Shown: positions 52,803 to 62,021, counted from the stretch's first letter. The stretch: DNA of 64,000 nucleotides from JAFDZV01 sp966128725 (GCA_966128725.1 CBHYLN010000006.1:9239-73238), one strand, 5' to 3'. A program made the numbers and translations. Notes: a model not told the origin generated them from the sequence alone.

Positions 52803-53099
52803 TCAACGATGACGACGCCCGCGCTGTATGTCCTCGCGCACTTCCAGAATCTCGGCGCGAAGCCCAAGGATACCGAACATCGGCGCCCACAGGCCGATGA
52901 ACAGCGCGATTTCGTGACGGCTTTGTTCGTTGCCGCCATGTGCCAGCAGAAACAGGTACAGCGAAAGCACAATCGACAACCCAGCCAGGGCATACCATAC
53001 GGTTGGGCCTGCCAGCAACGGCAACCTTTGCTCCGGACGCTGCTTCTCCGGCGCAGCCGTCTCGGTTCGAATCTCGATGATCTTTGGTTCCATGCTCAT
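52803..53099 (-). CDS. Small membrane protein of unknown function
   Basis: 98 residues from ATG 53099 (AGGGA ribosome-binding site, 7-nt spacing). A basic and acidic N-terminus is followed by two hydrophobic helices (YALAGLSIVLSLYLFLLAHG and EIALFIGLWAPMFGILGLRA) and a highly charged tail (EVREDIQRGRRHR), i.e. a hairpin membrane protein with both ends in the cytoplasm. No family is recognised. It lies 67 bp after the PorV/PorQ-like gene on the same strand. Confidence 0.6.
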   Translation of the reverse strand: MSMEPKIIEIRTETAAPEKQRPEQRLPLLAGPTVWYALAGLSIVLSLYLFLLAHGGNEQSRHEIALFIGLWAPMFGILGLRAEILEVREDIQRGRRHR

Positions 53100-53166
53100 G
53101 TGAACATCCCTGGCTAGCGTTCTGGTTCCCGTGGCACCGGCACGCACCTACGTTTGCGAGCCCGTG

Positions 53167-54120
53167 TCAGAAACTGGCATTCACGGTAACACGGTGGTTG
53201 CCGCCCAGGCGGTCGAGACTGTTGAACGCATAATCGAATCGATATCCCTTCACAGCCACACCCAGCCCAGCCGAAAAACCGGCCAATCCCTTCGATTGCC
53301 CAAACGCCACATCCTGGCGCACCCGGTTATTATAGCCAACGCGCACACGCAGCGGCTTGGAGAGTGTGAACTCGCCACCAACACTGAAGGAGCTGAACCG
53401 GGAAAGGAAGTCATCGGTTTCGTCCAACAGCCGGCTGAAATTCACGGCAACCAACAGCGGAAGCCCGCGCAACTGGTGCGAGGCGCCGATCTTCAGATCC
53501 AGCGGCAGGCGTTCGTTGTCCGCACCGAAGGAGGAGACCTGCGAGCCGAGGTTCAGCAGCGCAAGGCCCGCCTGCACGCGATTGGCGGTATCCATGTAGT
53601 GCAGGCCGCCATCCAGCGCCAACGCGGCCGAGCCGTAGCTGTCGATCGTTGAGAATATCGCCTTGCCGTTGATGCCAGCGGCAAATCCCTCGCCAAGCTC
53701 GGTTCCCCAACCAACAACGGCCACGATGTCGTTCGAGCCGAAGGTGCCGTTAAGCTGGCCGGCACGATCGGTACGATCGAACGAACCGTAATTGGTATAC
53801 GAGACACCGAACCCGACCTTGCCCACGCCCTCCAACGACGTTGCAATCGTGGCCGAGCCGCTGTTGATATCCAGCAGATGCTTGAAGAAGGTGAACGACG
53901 CCTGCGTGGAATCCACGGAGTTGAGCGTCGCCGGATTGTAGTACATGCCCGACGGATCGTTGGCGATCGTAACGAACGCCCCACCCATGCCAGCGGCACG
54001 CGCGGAGACGTCGTTGTGCAGAAAATCGTATACGTATACGGCCTGCGCGCGCGCCTGCACCGCCGAGACGCATGCCACGATCGCGATTGCCAGAACGATC
54101 CGCGAAGGAGTCAGGAACAT
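53167..54120 (-). CDS. PorV/PorQ-family outer-membrane protein
   Basis: 317 residues with a signal peptide (RIVLAIAIVACVSAVQARAQ) and the PorV/PorQ hallmark SARAAGMGGAFVTIANDPSGMYYNPATL (about residues 40-67; 'RAAGMGGAFVxxAND...YNPA'). The rest is beta-barrel-like with aromatic strands, ending VTVNASF. In Bacteroidota, PorV shuttles T9SS cargo to the attachment complex, and PorQ is an accessory. The T9SS cargo gene at 29736-32633 makes this function plausible, but the family also includes unrelated barrels. Confidence 0.82.
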   Translation of the reverse strand: MFLTPSRIVLAIAIVACVSAVQARAQAVYVYDFLHNDVSARAAGMGGAFVTIANDPSGMYYNPATLNSVDSTQASFTFFKHLLDINSGSATIATSLEGVGKVGFGVSYTNYGSFDRTDRAGQLNGTFGSNDIVAVVGWGTELGEGFAAGINGKAIFSTIDSYGSAALALDGGLHYMDTANRVQAGLALLNLGSQVSSFGADNERLPLDLKIGASHQLRGLPLLVAVNFSRLLDETDDFLSRFSSFSVGGEFTLSKPLRVRVGYNNRVRQDVAFGQSKGLAGFSAGLGVAVKGYRFDYAFNSLDRLGGNHRVTVNASF

Positions 54121-54324
54121 CAGGTATTGTCCAGAAGATTGCCGCCATGGGTTACGCCCCATCGCACCAAGGTATGCCGCCGAATCGAATCGGCAATGAA
54201 CGGCCGTCAATAAGCGGAGAGCCGCCAACATTTGCAAGGCCAACATGCGCCGCACTCCGGCGTCCTGAAATCGCCGGATGCCCGGGCGCGACAGCACGAT
54301 CGGCTTGCCCTGAAAGGCCGCCAA

Positions 54325-54777
54325 TCAGTGAGCCATTTCCGGAACGGCCGGGAACCACTGATACAGCATCATGTACACCAGCACGCCGGTAACCGAGACG
54401 TACAGCCAGATGGGCAATGTCCACCGGGCAATTCGGCGATGTGGATCGTAGCGCGCGGCCAGTCCGCGACGAATCGTGATAATGGCCAACACCGGCACGC
54501 AGGCCGCCAGGACCACGTGCGAGATCAGCATCGCGAAATACACCGTGCGGATTGCGCCGGTACCGCCGAACGGCGAGGCCACGCCACCACGCAGGGCATG
54601 GTAGGTGAGATAACAGGCGAGGAACAACACCGAAACGAAAAACGCCGACAGCATCACCTTGCGATGGGCCGCCACACGCTTGCGACGGATAAGGATGTAC
54701 CCGATCACGAGCAGCACGGTGGCGACAGCGTTCAGCGATGCATTGATCGCCGGCAGAATCATCACATCGAAATTCAT
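54325..54777 (-). CDS. DUF420 / CtaM-like oxidase assembly protein
   Basis: 150-residue four-helix membrane protein. The RRKRVAAHRKVMLSAF loop and LTYHALRGG segment fit the DUF420 family, whose member CtaM is needed for aa3-type oxidase maturation in Staphylococcus. It is the last gene of the oxidase operon. Its ATG overlaps the SCO1 stop by one base (TGATG), so it is translationally coupled to that gene. Confidence 0.88.
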   Translation of the reverse strand: MNFDVMILPAINASLNAVATVLLVIGYILIRRKRVAAHRKVMLSAFFVSVLFLACYLTYHALRGGVASPFGGTGAIRTVYFAMLISHVVLAACVPVLAIITIRRGLAARYDPHRRIARWTLPIWLYVSVTGVLVYMMLYQWFPAVPEMAH

Positions 54778-55427
54778 CACTGGGCCTCCTTCACAAGCAG
54801 CGCGACATCGGCCAGCAGCTTGCGCTGTGCCTCGGGTTCGTCGCTGCTGTAATACCCACGGATATGCCCCTGCGAGTCCACCAGCACAAATCGCTTCGAG
54901 TGGATGATCGGCTCGGCCGGATCGGTCCCTTCCTCGATACCAAGATGAAACGCGTTCTTGGCCAGATCCTGCATTTGGTCGCGGCTTCCGGTAAGGAACA
55001 GCCACTTGTCGGCACGGGCCTTGTAGGTTTCGGCGTAGTCCCGAAGCTTGCCGGGGGTATCGTTGTCGGGGTCAACCGTGAACGATACCAGCAACGCGTT
55101 GCCCACCGAAGCAAGCGAATCCTGCAACTGCCCCATCTTGGCGGACATCGCCGGGCAGCTTCCGGCACAACGGGTGAAAATGAAGCTGGCCACCCACACC
55201 TTGCCGTGCAGGGCATCCAGGTTCATCGGCTTGCCGCTTCGTTCGGTAAGCTGCGCGCCGGGCACTGCGCCAAAGTCGGCCAGCCCGGAGGATGGCTGCA
55301 CGCCGCGGAGCCGCACAAGAAACAGGATCATCGCAACCACCGCGGCCGCGGCAATCACGTACAGGGCAATCAGCAAGGGCGACCGGCGCGCGCGCGGCAT
55401 CGTGCCCGTGGTTATCTCTGGAGTCAT
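54777..55427 (-). CDS. SCO1/SenC copper chaperone
   Basis: Delivers copper to the CuA site of oxidase subunit II; membrane-anchored in the periplasm. 216 residues with an N-terminal helix (LLIALYVIAAAAVVAMILFL), a thioredoxin-like domain, and copper ligands Cys87 and Cys91 (TRCAGSCPAM) plus His176 (EPIIHSKRF). It lies between coxC and the DUF420 gene in the operon. Confidence 0.93.
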   Translation of the reverse strand: MTPEITTGTMPRARRSPLLIALYVIAAAAVVAMILFLVRLRGVQPSSGLADFGAVPGAQLTERSGKPMNLDALHGKVWVASFIFTRCAGSCPAMSAKMGQLQDSLASVGNALLVSFTVDPDNDTPGKLRDYAETYKARADKWLFLTGSRDQMQDLAKNAFHLGIEEGTDPAEPIIHSKRFVLVDSQGHIRGYYSSDEPEAQRKLLADVALLVKEAQ

Positions 55428-55458
55428 GGGCTACAGGGGTGTATTACGTTCGGGATGT

Positions 55459-56049
55459 TCATGCACTGTGAAGAAGAAGAACGATGACCAATGCCACGAC
55501 GCCCACGAACCCCCAATACAGCTCCTGCGCCGAAAGCACGGCTGCGGGCATCATTGGTTCGTTCATCCGCGCCGATCGCACGGCCGCAAGCATTGCGGGT
55601 ATCAGGCCGCCCGTCAGGTGCACGACATGCGCGCCAGTGAGGGCAAACGCGAACCCGGCTTTCACATTCGTTCCAATCCCCTGCCCGGCCGCGTTCCACT
55701 GCGCCCATTGCATCAGCACAGCGGCAACCGAGCCAAGCCCGGTTACCACGGTTCCCCACAGGGCAATCCGATAGGCGCCAAGCGAGCCGCGCTCACCGGC
55801 CAGACGCGCATGGCGCAACGCCAGCGAGGCAACAATCAGCAGGGGCAGAAGCAGGTTGATTGGCCCAACCTCGGTTGGCGGCATTCCCTGGAAGTTGTGC
55901 GAGGAATATCGCAACACGATGTATGCCGCCAGCAGCACCACGAAGAACATGGTTTCGGCCGCCACGAACAGTATCATCCCCAGACGCGCGTTGCTGGCGC
56001 GCCCACGCATCGGCACGGATGCCCGATCGACAACGGGATGCTGGTTCAT
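55459..56049 (-). CDS. coxC: Cytochrome c oxidase subunit III
   Basis: 196 residues, five predicted helices, start ATG 56049. LGMILFVAAETMFFVVLLAAYI and QELYWGFVGVVALVIVLLL are typical of heme-copper subunit III; AFALTGAHVVHLTGGLIPA has the conserved His pair region. It follows ctaB and precedes SCO1 in the operon with short gaps. Confidence 0.93.
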   Translation of the reverse strand: MNQHPVVDRASVPMRGRASNARLGMILFVAAETMFFVVLLAAYIVLRYSSHNFQGMPPTEVGPINLLLPLLIVASLALRHARLAGERGSLGAYRIALWGTVVTGLGSVAAVLMQWAQWNAAGQGIGTNVKAGFAFALTGAHVVHLTGGLIPAMLAAVRSARMNEPMMPAAVLSAQELYWGFVGVVALVIVLLLHSA

Positions 56050-56183
56050 GGATAGCTCGGGAAGATTCAGTCCGCCATTTCCGATGCTCCGGATGCAACA
56101 GCGCCGTATTGAACATGACGGCTGCCGCAAGGCGCAGGCACGATGGGCCGCATACACGGCCGCATCATCGCCGGATGGAGCAA

Positions 56184-57086
56184 CTACATGCCGCGATCCA
56201 GCGCCATCAGCAACAGAAGGATTGGCAGATAGAGAATCGAGTAATGGAACAGATGTTTGGCGTGTTTGTTCTTGCGTGTGATCGCCTGCTGTGCCGCGAA
56301 CGCAAGGAACCCTATGCCCAACACCAACGCGCCGTAGAAGTATGTAGGCCCGGCCATCCCCATGATCGCCGGGATCAGGCTGATCGGCAGCAGGGCCGAC
56401 GTATAAAGCAGGATCTGCCGGCCCGTGCTTCCACCCTCCGGATCAACTACGGTAAGGATCTTGTACCCGGCACGCTCGTAGTCGTTGCGGTACATCCAGG
56501 CAAGGGCCAGGAAATGCGGCATCTGCCAGAAGAAGAGAATGGCGAACAGCACCATCGCCTCGGGTTCGATCACGCCGCGCGCGGCCGCCCAGCCCATCAC
56601 CGGCGGGATGGCGCCCGGGATGGCGCCAACAACGGTGTTCAGGGTGGAAAGCCGCTTCAGCGGCGTGTACATCAGCACGTAACTGACGATGGTTGCAAGC
56701 GCCAGCACCGCCGTAAGCAGGTTCACGAGGAACAACAGATACACCACCGACGCAACGGCAAGCGCAAGGCCAAACACCAGGGCCTCACCGGGCACAAGCC
56801 GGCCGGCCGGCAATGGGCGGGTCATGGTGCGGCGCATCTGGGCATCGTGCTCGCGTTCCACGTACATGTTCAAGGCGCCACACGCGGCCCCTGCCATGAA
56901 TGTGCCAACCAACGTGTGCACCAGCAACAGCGCATCGATGCCGTCGCCGGACGCCATATAGAAGCCCGCCAGCGTGGTGAGCACCGAAAGCATCGTAAGC
57001 CGTGGCTTGGTCAGCTCCAGATATTCGCCGAACCGGGCAGTGCGCTTCATCTCCGCGGCAAGCGTGGTGCCATCGGGCTCGCTCAT
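56184..57086 (-). CDS. ctaB: Protoheme IX farnesyltransferase (heme O synthase)
   Basis: UbiA-family prenyltransferase that farnesylates heme B to heme O for the oxidase. 300 residues, about eight helices. First Asp-rich motif in MYVEREHDAQMRRTMTRPLP, second in YRNDYERAGYKILTVVDPEG, as in CtaB. Its ATG overlaps the ctaA stop by 4 bp (ATGA), showing translational coupling of the heme O and heme A steps. Confidence 0.96.
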   Translation of the reverse strand: MSEPDGTTLAAEMKRTARFGEYLELTKPRLTMLSVLTTLAGFYMASGDGIDALLLVHTLVGTFMAGAACGALNMYVEREHDAQMRRTMTRPLPAGRLVPGEALVFGLALAVASVVYLLFLVNLLTAVLALATIVSYVLMYTPLKRLSTLNTVVGAIPGAIPPVMGWAAARGVIEPEAMVLFAILFFWQMPHFLALAWMYRNDYERAGYKILTVVDPEGGSTGRQILLYTSALLPISLIPAIMGMAGPTYFYGALVLGIGFLAFAAQQAITRKNKHAKHLFHYSILYLPILLLLMALDRGM

Positions 57087-58192
57087 GCGATCGCCTCCCC
57101 TACCGAGGTGCTGCCCTGCGGCACGGCCCGCGCCGCGGGTTCCGGCAGCGTATCGCCCAGCAGATGGCGTGCCCGCACGGTAAGCATCAAACTTGTCACA
57201 AGGGTCGCGGCTCCGTTAACAACATGGAATGACGTAATCGTGAACTGCTTTTCGGTAAGGATCGTAAGGATACCGAGCGTTGCCTGCACAACCAGCAACG
57301 CAAGCAACATCCACGCGGGGCGGCGCAGCTCGGCAACATCCCGGTAGTTGCGCATCACGCGCACAACGCTCCACACCACCATCACGCTCACCACCAGCGC
57401 GCCCAATCGATGCAGCAGATGCGAAAGCATCTGCATCCGGGTAACCGATTCAAGATCGAGCGCGATCAGCTCGCGGTTGGCCGAAGCAAGCGCCGAATCC
57501 GACAGCGGCGGCAACCAGCTTCCGAACATGGTCGGGAAATCCGGGATGGCCAGGCCGGCCTCCGAGTGCCGCATCACAGCGCCGATGATAAGCTGCAAGG
57601 CAATCACCACGGTTGTGGCCAGCGCCAGACGCCGCAACGATCCGCCCACGGGTTCCGGCCGGCGCGAGGCGCCGTCCACCCAGGATGCCGAGGTCACCAT
57701 TGCCAGCACCACCACCATCGAGAGATAGATCTGGGCAAGCGTGCCGTGGCTGGTGGAGATCCACGCAGGCAGCATGAACAATACCGTCATCCCGCCGAGC
57801 ACGCCCTGAGCCAGCACGGCCACCGAGGCCCACACCGCCAGGCTGCGAACCCAACGCCGGGGATCGAAGCGGTACACCATGATGGTGAGCGCGAATGTGA
57901 ACAGCCCCGCGAACGAAGCAACCATGCGGTGCAGGTGCTCCCAGAAAATCCCGCCAACCATCTTCTCCCATGGAAAGGAGAACATGAAGTGATTGTATGT
58001 GTTCGGCCAGTCAGGCACCGACAGACCGGAGTTGGTGCTCTTTACCTGCCCTCCCAGGAAAATCAGGCATAGGATCCAACCGGCCAGGAAGATCGCGAAG
58101 CGATGGCTTCGCCGCCGCCACACGGCGCGCGACGTGGTCGCGGCATCGGATGCCACCGCACGAGAATCGGTATGCGTATGCATGTTGCTCAT
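57083..58192 (-). CDS. ctaA: Heme A synthase (CtaA/COX15)
   Basis: Oxidises heme O to heme A. 369 residues from ATG 58192; an in-frame start at 58231 would overlap coxA. About eight helices with paired heme histidines: EHLHRMVASFAGLF and AVMRHSEAGLAIPDFP, with LSHLLHRLGALVVS and ITSFHVVNGAATLV later. The GGQVKSTNSGLSVPDWP segment is COX15-type. It overlaps ctaB by 4 bp and follows coxA by 10 bp. Heme A synthesis means the operon makes an aa3-type enzyme. Confidence 0.94.
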   Translation of the reverse strand: MSNMHTHTDSRAVASDAATTSRAVWRRRSHRFAIFLAGWILCLIFLGGQVKSTNSGLSVPDWPNTYNHFMFSFPWEKMVGGIFWEHLHRMVASFAGLFTFALTIMVYRFDPRRWVRSLAVWASVAVLAQGVLGGMTVLFMLPAWISTSHGTLAQIYLSMVVVLAMVTSASWVDGASRRPEPVGGSLRRLALATTVVIALQLIIGAVMRHSEAGLAIPDFPTMFGSWLPPLSDSALASANRELIALDLESVTRMQMLSHLLHRLGALVVSVMVVWSVVRVMRNYRDVAELRRPAWMLLALLVVQATLGILTILTEKQFTITSFHVVNGAATLVTSLMLTVRARHLLGDTLPEPAARAVPQGSTSVGEAIA

Positions 58193-58202
58193 GTGCTCGT
58201 CT

Positions 58203-59954
58203 TCATCGCCCTTTTCTGCCGGCTTCGCCATTGGGTGGGGCATCCTGCCGGAGGAAATCGTCGGCACAGCCGGGCGGGCTGTACTCGTACGGACCGTGCG
58301 ATACGGTCGGCTGCGGTTGGAAGGAGGCAGGGCCTGGCGGCGACGGCAACGACCACTCCAATGTCGTGGCCCGCCATGGGTTGTCGCCGGCAGGGGCACC
58401 GCGTTTCAAACTAAGGAAAATGTTGGCCACCAATAGGAGCTGCCCGAAACCGAGTGTAATGGCCGCGATGGTGATCGCGGTGTTCAGCGGCTGAAGGCCC
58501 GCCAGGTGGGCATACACGTTGGGATCGTAAATCCGACGCATATGCCCGGCAATGCCCAGGATGTGCATCGGAAAGAAGGTGCAGTTGAAGGCAACAAACG
58601 TGATCCAGAAATGCCACCGGCCCAGCCCGGCGTGCATCATGCGCCCGGTGGCCTTCGGGAACCAGTACGCGATTGCCCCGAACGCGCCGAAAAGTGTGCC
58701 GCCAAACAGCACGTAGTGGATATGCCCCACGATGAAGTAAGTATCGTGGATGTAGGAATCAACCGGCGTGGAGGCCATGAAAATCCCGGACAAGCCGCCG
58801 ATCGTGAAGGTGAGCACGAAGGCCAGCGCGAAGTGCATCGGCAGCGTGAACTGTATCCTGCCGCGCCACAGCGTGGCCAGCCAGTTGAAGACCTTCACCC
58901 CCGACGGAATCGCAATGGCCATCGTGGAGAACATGAACGTGCTGCCGACCAGCGGGTTCATGCCCGATTGGAACATATGATGCCCCCACACCAGCCAACC
59001 CAGCAGGGCGATCGCACACGTGGAATAGATCATCCCCCGATATCCGAACACGGGTTTGCGGGCGAACACGGCAAGCAGTTCCGAAACGATCCCCATGGTG
59101 GGCAGGATCATGATATACACCACCGGATGCCCGAAGAACCAGAACAGGTGCTGCCACAGCAACGGATCGCCACCGCCGGAATGGCCGGCCAGCGGAATAC
59201 CTGAAACGGCGAGCCCAGCCGGGAGAAAGAAGCTGGTGGCGGCCGTACGATCCAGCAGCAACAGGCCAAGCGCGGCGGCAATAACCGGCATCGCCAGCAG
59301 CGTTATGATGGCGGTAACAAAAAAGGACCACACCGTAAGCGGCAGCCGCCGGAACGTGAGCCCCGGCGCACGCATGTTGATCACGGTGACAATCTGGTTT
59401 ACCGCGCCAATGGTAAGCGCAACGCCCAGCAGCACAAGCGAGCCGATCCACAGATTGCCCCCCAACGTGCCATTGGTATACCCGGCAACCGCCGAAAGCG
59501 GCGGGTAGGCCGTCCACCCCGCCGATGCCGGCCCGCCCTGCACGAAGAAGCTGGCGCACATGGCCGCGCCCGCAACGGCGATCATCCAGAACGACAGCGA
59601 GGCCAGGCGCGGGAAGGCGTTGCCGGGAGCGCCGATCTGCAACGGGATCACGAAGTTCGCGAAGGCGCCGGCCAGCATCGGCAGAATCGCGAAGTAGATC
59701 ATGAACGTGGCATGCATGGTGAACATGCCGTTGTATGCGTCGGGGGCAATGATGCCACCGGGCGCCATCGACGCCGGCAACAGCATCCGGAACGGCTGCG
59801 GGACGGGCGTGCCCGGGAATCCCAACTGCCACCGCACGTACAGCGCCAGCGCGCCGCCAACAAACATGAATGTGATGGCAAGCCACATGAACCGGCGCGC
59901 CAACACCAGGTGATCGCCGCCGCGTTGTACTGTATCGGTTCCCGCCAATCTCAC
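58203..59954 (-). CDS. coxA: Cytochrome c oxidase subunit I (atypical D-channel)
   Basis: 583-residue catalytic subunit, GTG start. Heme a His81 in MHATFMIYF; CuB and cross-linked pair His276-Tyr280 in FWFFGHPVVYIMILP; CuB His325-His326 in WGHHMF; magnesium-site His403-Asp404 and hemes a3/a His411/His413 in HDTYFIVGHIHYV; K-channel Lys354 in SGVKVFNW. It is unusual that the D-channel entry GAPDMAFPRLNN reads GAPGNAFPRLAS here (Gly111 for Asp), and the gating Glu of HPEVY is Val278, with no YS pair before HP (FG instead). A polar C-terminal tail of about 60 residues follows the last helix. Gene order coxB-coxA-ctaA-ctaB-coxC is normal. Confidence 0.96.
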   Translation of the reverse strand: MRLAGTDTVQRGGDHLVLARRFMWLAITFMFVGGALALYVRWQLGFPGTPVPQPFRMLLPASMAPGGIIAPDAYNGMFTMHATFMIYFAILPMLAGAFANFVIPLQIGAPGNAFPRLASLSFWMIAVAGAAMCASFFVQGGPASAGWTAYPPLSAVAGYTNGTLGGNLWIGSLVLLGVALTIGAVNQIVTVINMRAPGLTFRRLPLTVWSFFVTAIITLLAMPVIAAALGLLLLDRTAATSFFLPAGLAVSGIPLAGHSGGGDPLLWQHLFWFFGHPVVYIMILPTMGIVSELLAVFARKPVFGYRGMIYSTCAIALLGWLVWGHHMFQSGMNPLVGSTFMFSTMAIAIPSGVKVFNWLATLWRGRIQFTLPMHFALAFVLTFTIGGLSGIFMASTPVDSYIHDTYFIVGHIHYVLFGGTLFGAFGAIAYWFPKATGRMMHAGLGRWHFWITFVAFNCTFFPMHILGIAGHMRRIYDPNVYAHLAGLQPLNTAITIAAITLGFGQLLLVANIFLSLKRGAPAGDNPWRATTLEWSLPSPPGPASFQPQPTVSHGPYEYSPPGCADDFLRQDAPPNGEAGRKGR

Positions 59955-60007
59955 ATCGTATCCAACATTTGCACGTGTCGTTCAATTCAGGCCGTCAGGC
60001 CCCCCAA

Positions 60008-60826
60008 CTATCTTGCCAATCCGGCACCGCTGGCCCGGCCGGCGGAATCCAGCCACGAGCGGAATTCGTTGGGCGGCATCACGATCAACGCCCCGCGCAT
60101 CCGATAGTGCCCAAGGCCGCACAGCTCGGCACAGGCAATCTCGTACCGCCCGGGCACGGGCACGTTGAACCATGTGCGCGTCACCATTCCGGGCACGGCA
60201 TCCTGCTTCACACGGAACTCCGGCACGAAGAACGAATGGATCACGTCCTGCGCGGCCAGCCGTACAACAACGTCGCGCGCCGCCGGCACTCGCAGCACGT
60301 TGATCGCGGTGATGTCGTCGGCCGTGCCGAACGCCCCGTCGAGCCCCGCGTACACCACATCCCACTGGAACTGGCGCGGCTTTACCAGCACAACAAACGA
60401 CTCCGCCTCGGACGGCATGGCCTCGGTCATCCGCGACCAGATCGAGTTGCTGGCGATCGCTATGACTATCAGAACCGCCGCCGGAATCGCAGCCCACAGC
60501 AGCTCGATGCGGTCGCTCCCGTGGGTGTACAGCGCCTGCCGACCGGTGCGTTCGCGATACCGGATAACAATTACCACAAGCGCCACGGTAACCAGCGCCA
60601 GGAAGAACAGCGTGATCCACAGGATCAACCCGAACAGGCCGTCGATCCGGCCCGCGATGTCGGTGGCCGCCTCGGGAAGCCACCAGCTTGAATACTCAGG
60701 TCGCGGCTGCGCCGCACCGCGTGCCATGGGCGCCAGCATGCATACGGCAATCAGCGCCGCCAACCGGCGGCCGTACCCACCCGTGCCCGCCGCGCTTCGG
60801 CCGTTATCGGGTTCGGCGCCCGTCAC
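60008..60826 (-). CDS. coxB: Cytochrome c oxidase subunit II
   Basis: 272 residues, GTG start at 60826, overlapping the cupredoxin gene stop by 4 bp. Signal peptide and two helices, then the CuA cupredoxin domain: His197 (VIHSFFVPEF), Cys232-Cys236 (CAELCGLGHYRM), His240, Met243. No cytochrome c domain is fused, so an external donor is needed; the neighbouring cupredoxin lipoprotein is a candidate. Length is normal for subunit II. Confidence 0.96.
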   Translation of the reverse strand: MTGAEPDNGRSAAGTGGYGRRLAALIAVCMLAPMARGAAQPRPEYSSWWLPEAATDIAGRIDGLFGLILWITLFFLALVTVALVVIVIRYRERTGRQALYTHGSDRIELLWAAIPAAVLIVIAIASNSIWSRMTEAMPSEAESFVVLVKPRQFQWDVVYAGLDGAFGTADDITAINVLRVPAARDVVVRLAAQDVIHSFFVPEFRVKQDAVPGMVTRTWFNVPVPGRYEIACAELCGLGHYRMRGALIVMPPNEFRSWLDSAGRASGAGLAR

Positions 60827-61605
60827 GGAGCAACAAACGTGAACGTTGCCGAGGCCGCGCCCCGTTCGGTTACCGTTACCGTTGCCTGCTGCGTTCCGTA
60901 CTTCTCATGCCAGGCGGTCATCGTGTACGTTCCGGGCGGCACGCCGGAAATGTTGAACGCGCCATCGGTGCCGGTGACCGCGAAGAACGGATGGGTAAGC
61001 ACACCGATGTAGCTGCGCATCCAGCCGTGAACGTCGCACGAAACAGGGATCATCACCTCGGTGTGCGTAAACGTCCACTGCGATGTCTGGCCAACCTGAG
61101 TCTGCGCAAGGTTGAACCCGTCGTTCTTCTGCGGGCCGGCGTGAATGTTGTGCAGGGTGGAATCGCTGTTGCGAATGGTCAGGGCCTGGCCGGCCATGAT
61201 GCCCATGACATGAGGGCTGTAGCGGCATCCACGCTGGTCGATCACGGCCGGTTCGGCCGGCGGCGCGTATCTGCCCTTCACGCCATCGCTTAGGTACACG
61301 AACACGTTCGCCAGCCGGCCATTCTCCACAACAACATCCTGCGTGTAGATGGGCGCCTGTGTCTCGGGTACCAGACGGCACATCGGGTCGGCTTCCTGGT
61401 TGATCGGCTTCGGCGCCGGTGGCGTTCCCTTGAACAACACGGTGCCGGAGATGCTGCCCGCCGTGCCGGCATCGATGGCAGCAAGCGGCTTCTTGGCCTC
61501 GGGGTCATCGGCGCTGCCACCGCAGGCACCAAGCAACACGGCGGCCACTATCACGCCCGCCACCACCTTCATACCGTATATCTTGCTCATCGCCGTATCG
61601 TTCAT
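60823..61605 (-). CDS. Cupredoxin/carboxypeptidase-regulatory-like lipoprotein
   Basis: 260 residues with a lipobox (LLGAC, Cys about residue 28). The body combines a plastocyanin-like copper site, His in TLHNIHAGP and a Cys-x2-His-x3-Met set in SCDVHGWMRSY, with a C-terminal carboxypeptidase-regulatory-like repeat (AFNISGVPPGTYTMTAWHEK). Cu-binding seems likely. Upstream of coxB in the oxidase operon, it could pass electrons to CuA or help copper loading, which is inference. Start ATG 61605; an ATG at 61590 is also possible. Confidence 0.85.
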   Translation of the reverse strand: MNDTAMSKIYGMKVVAGVIVAAVLLGACGGSADDPEAKKPLAAIDAGTAGSISGTVLFKGTPPAPKPINQEADPMCRLVPETQAPIYTQDVVVENGRLANVFVYLSDGVKGRYAPPAEPAVIDQRGCRYSPHVMGIMAGQALTIRNSDSTLHNIHAGPQKNDGFNLAQTQVGQTSQWTFTHTEVMIPVSCDVHGWMRSYIGVLTHPFFAVTGTDGAFNISGVPPGTYTMTAWHEKYGTQQATVTVTERGAASATFTFVAP

Positions 61606-61673
61606 TGTGAAATGCGCAGGCCGCGGGGTTCGTTGCGAAATGCGCTGGATGCCGGCATGGCTGCCGAGCCCGT

Positions 61674-62021
61674 TCAATCCTTGTTTGCGGCAACCGGCAC
61701 GCCCGCATCCGCATCCGCCTGACGCCGCATAACCCGGGCCACCGCGGCCCCACCCAGCGCCAGCAGCAGGAACGGAGTTCCGGCCATGCCGATCATGCTG
61801 ATCGTAAAACCTTGCGCGCGGTCGCCGGTTGGGTCATTCTGATTAAGCGCCCCTACCCCACAATTGGGGCACGCCACCGCCGCGCACGAGGCCACCGCCA
61901 TCAGCAGGCACGCCAACAGGAGCGGGCCGGGACGCCATGCGCGCGCGCGCCGTATGCCGCGCCGCGTTCTCCGGTATGTGAGCCTGACGAAATGCACTGC
62001 GATTGGATTCCGTGCTGCCAT
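61674..62021 (-). CDS. Small CxxC membrane protein at the head of the oxidase operon
   Basis: 115 residues from ATG 62021 (the frame opens further upstream without similarity). A basic, Arg-rich N-terminus, then two hydrophobic helices (PGPLLLACLLMAVASCAA and GFTISMIGMAGTPFLLLALG). Between them, outside the membrane, lies CPNCGVGALNQND. The CPxC pair and location suggest a role in thiol or copper handling for oxidase assembly; no family is recognised. It is the first gene of the operon, 68 bp before the cupredoxin gene. Confidence 0.7.
   Translation of the reverse strand: MAARNPIAVHFVRLTYRRTRRGIRRARAWRPGPLLLACLLMAVASCAAVACPNCGVGALNQNDPTGDRAQGFTISMIGMAGTPFLLLALGGAAVARVMRRQADADAGVPVAANKD

Noticed and set aside
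53055..53080. TTCGAATC-like stretch as a tRNA T-arm
   Set aside because: It lies inside the small membrane protein gene and has no acceptor stem or anticodon arm around it.
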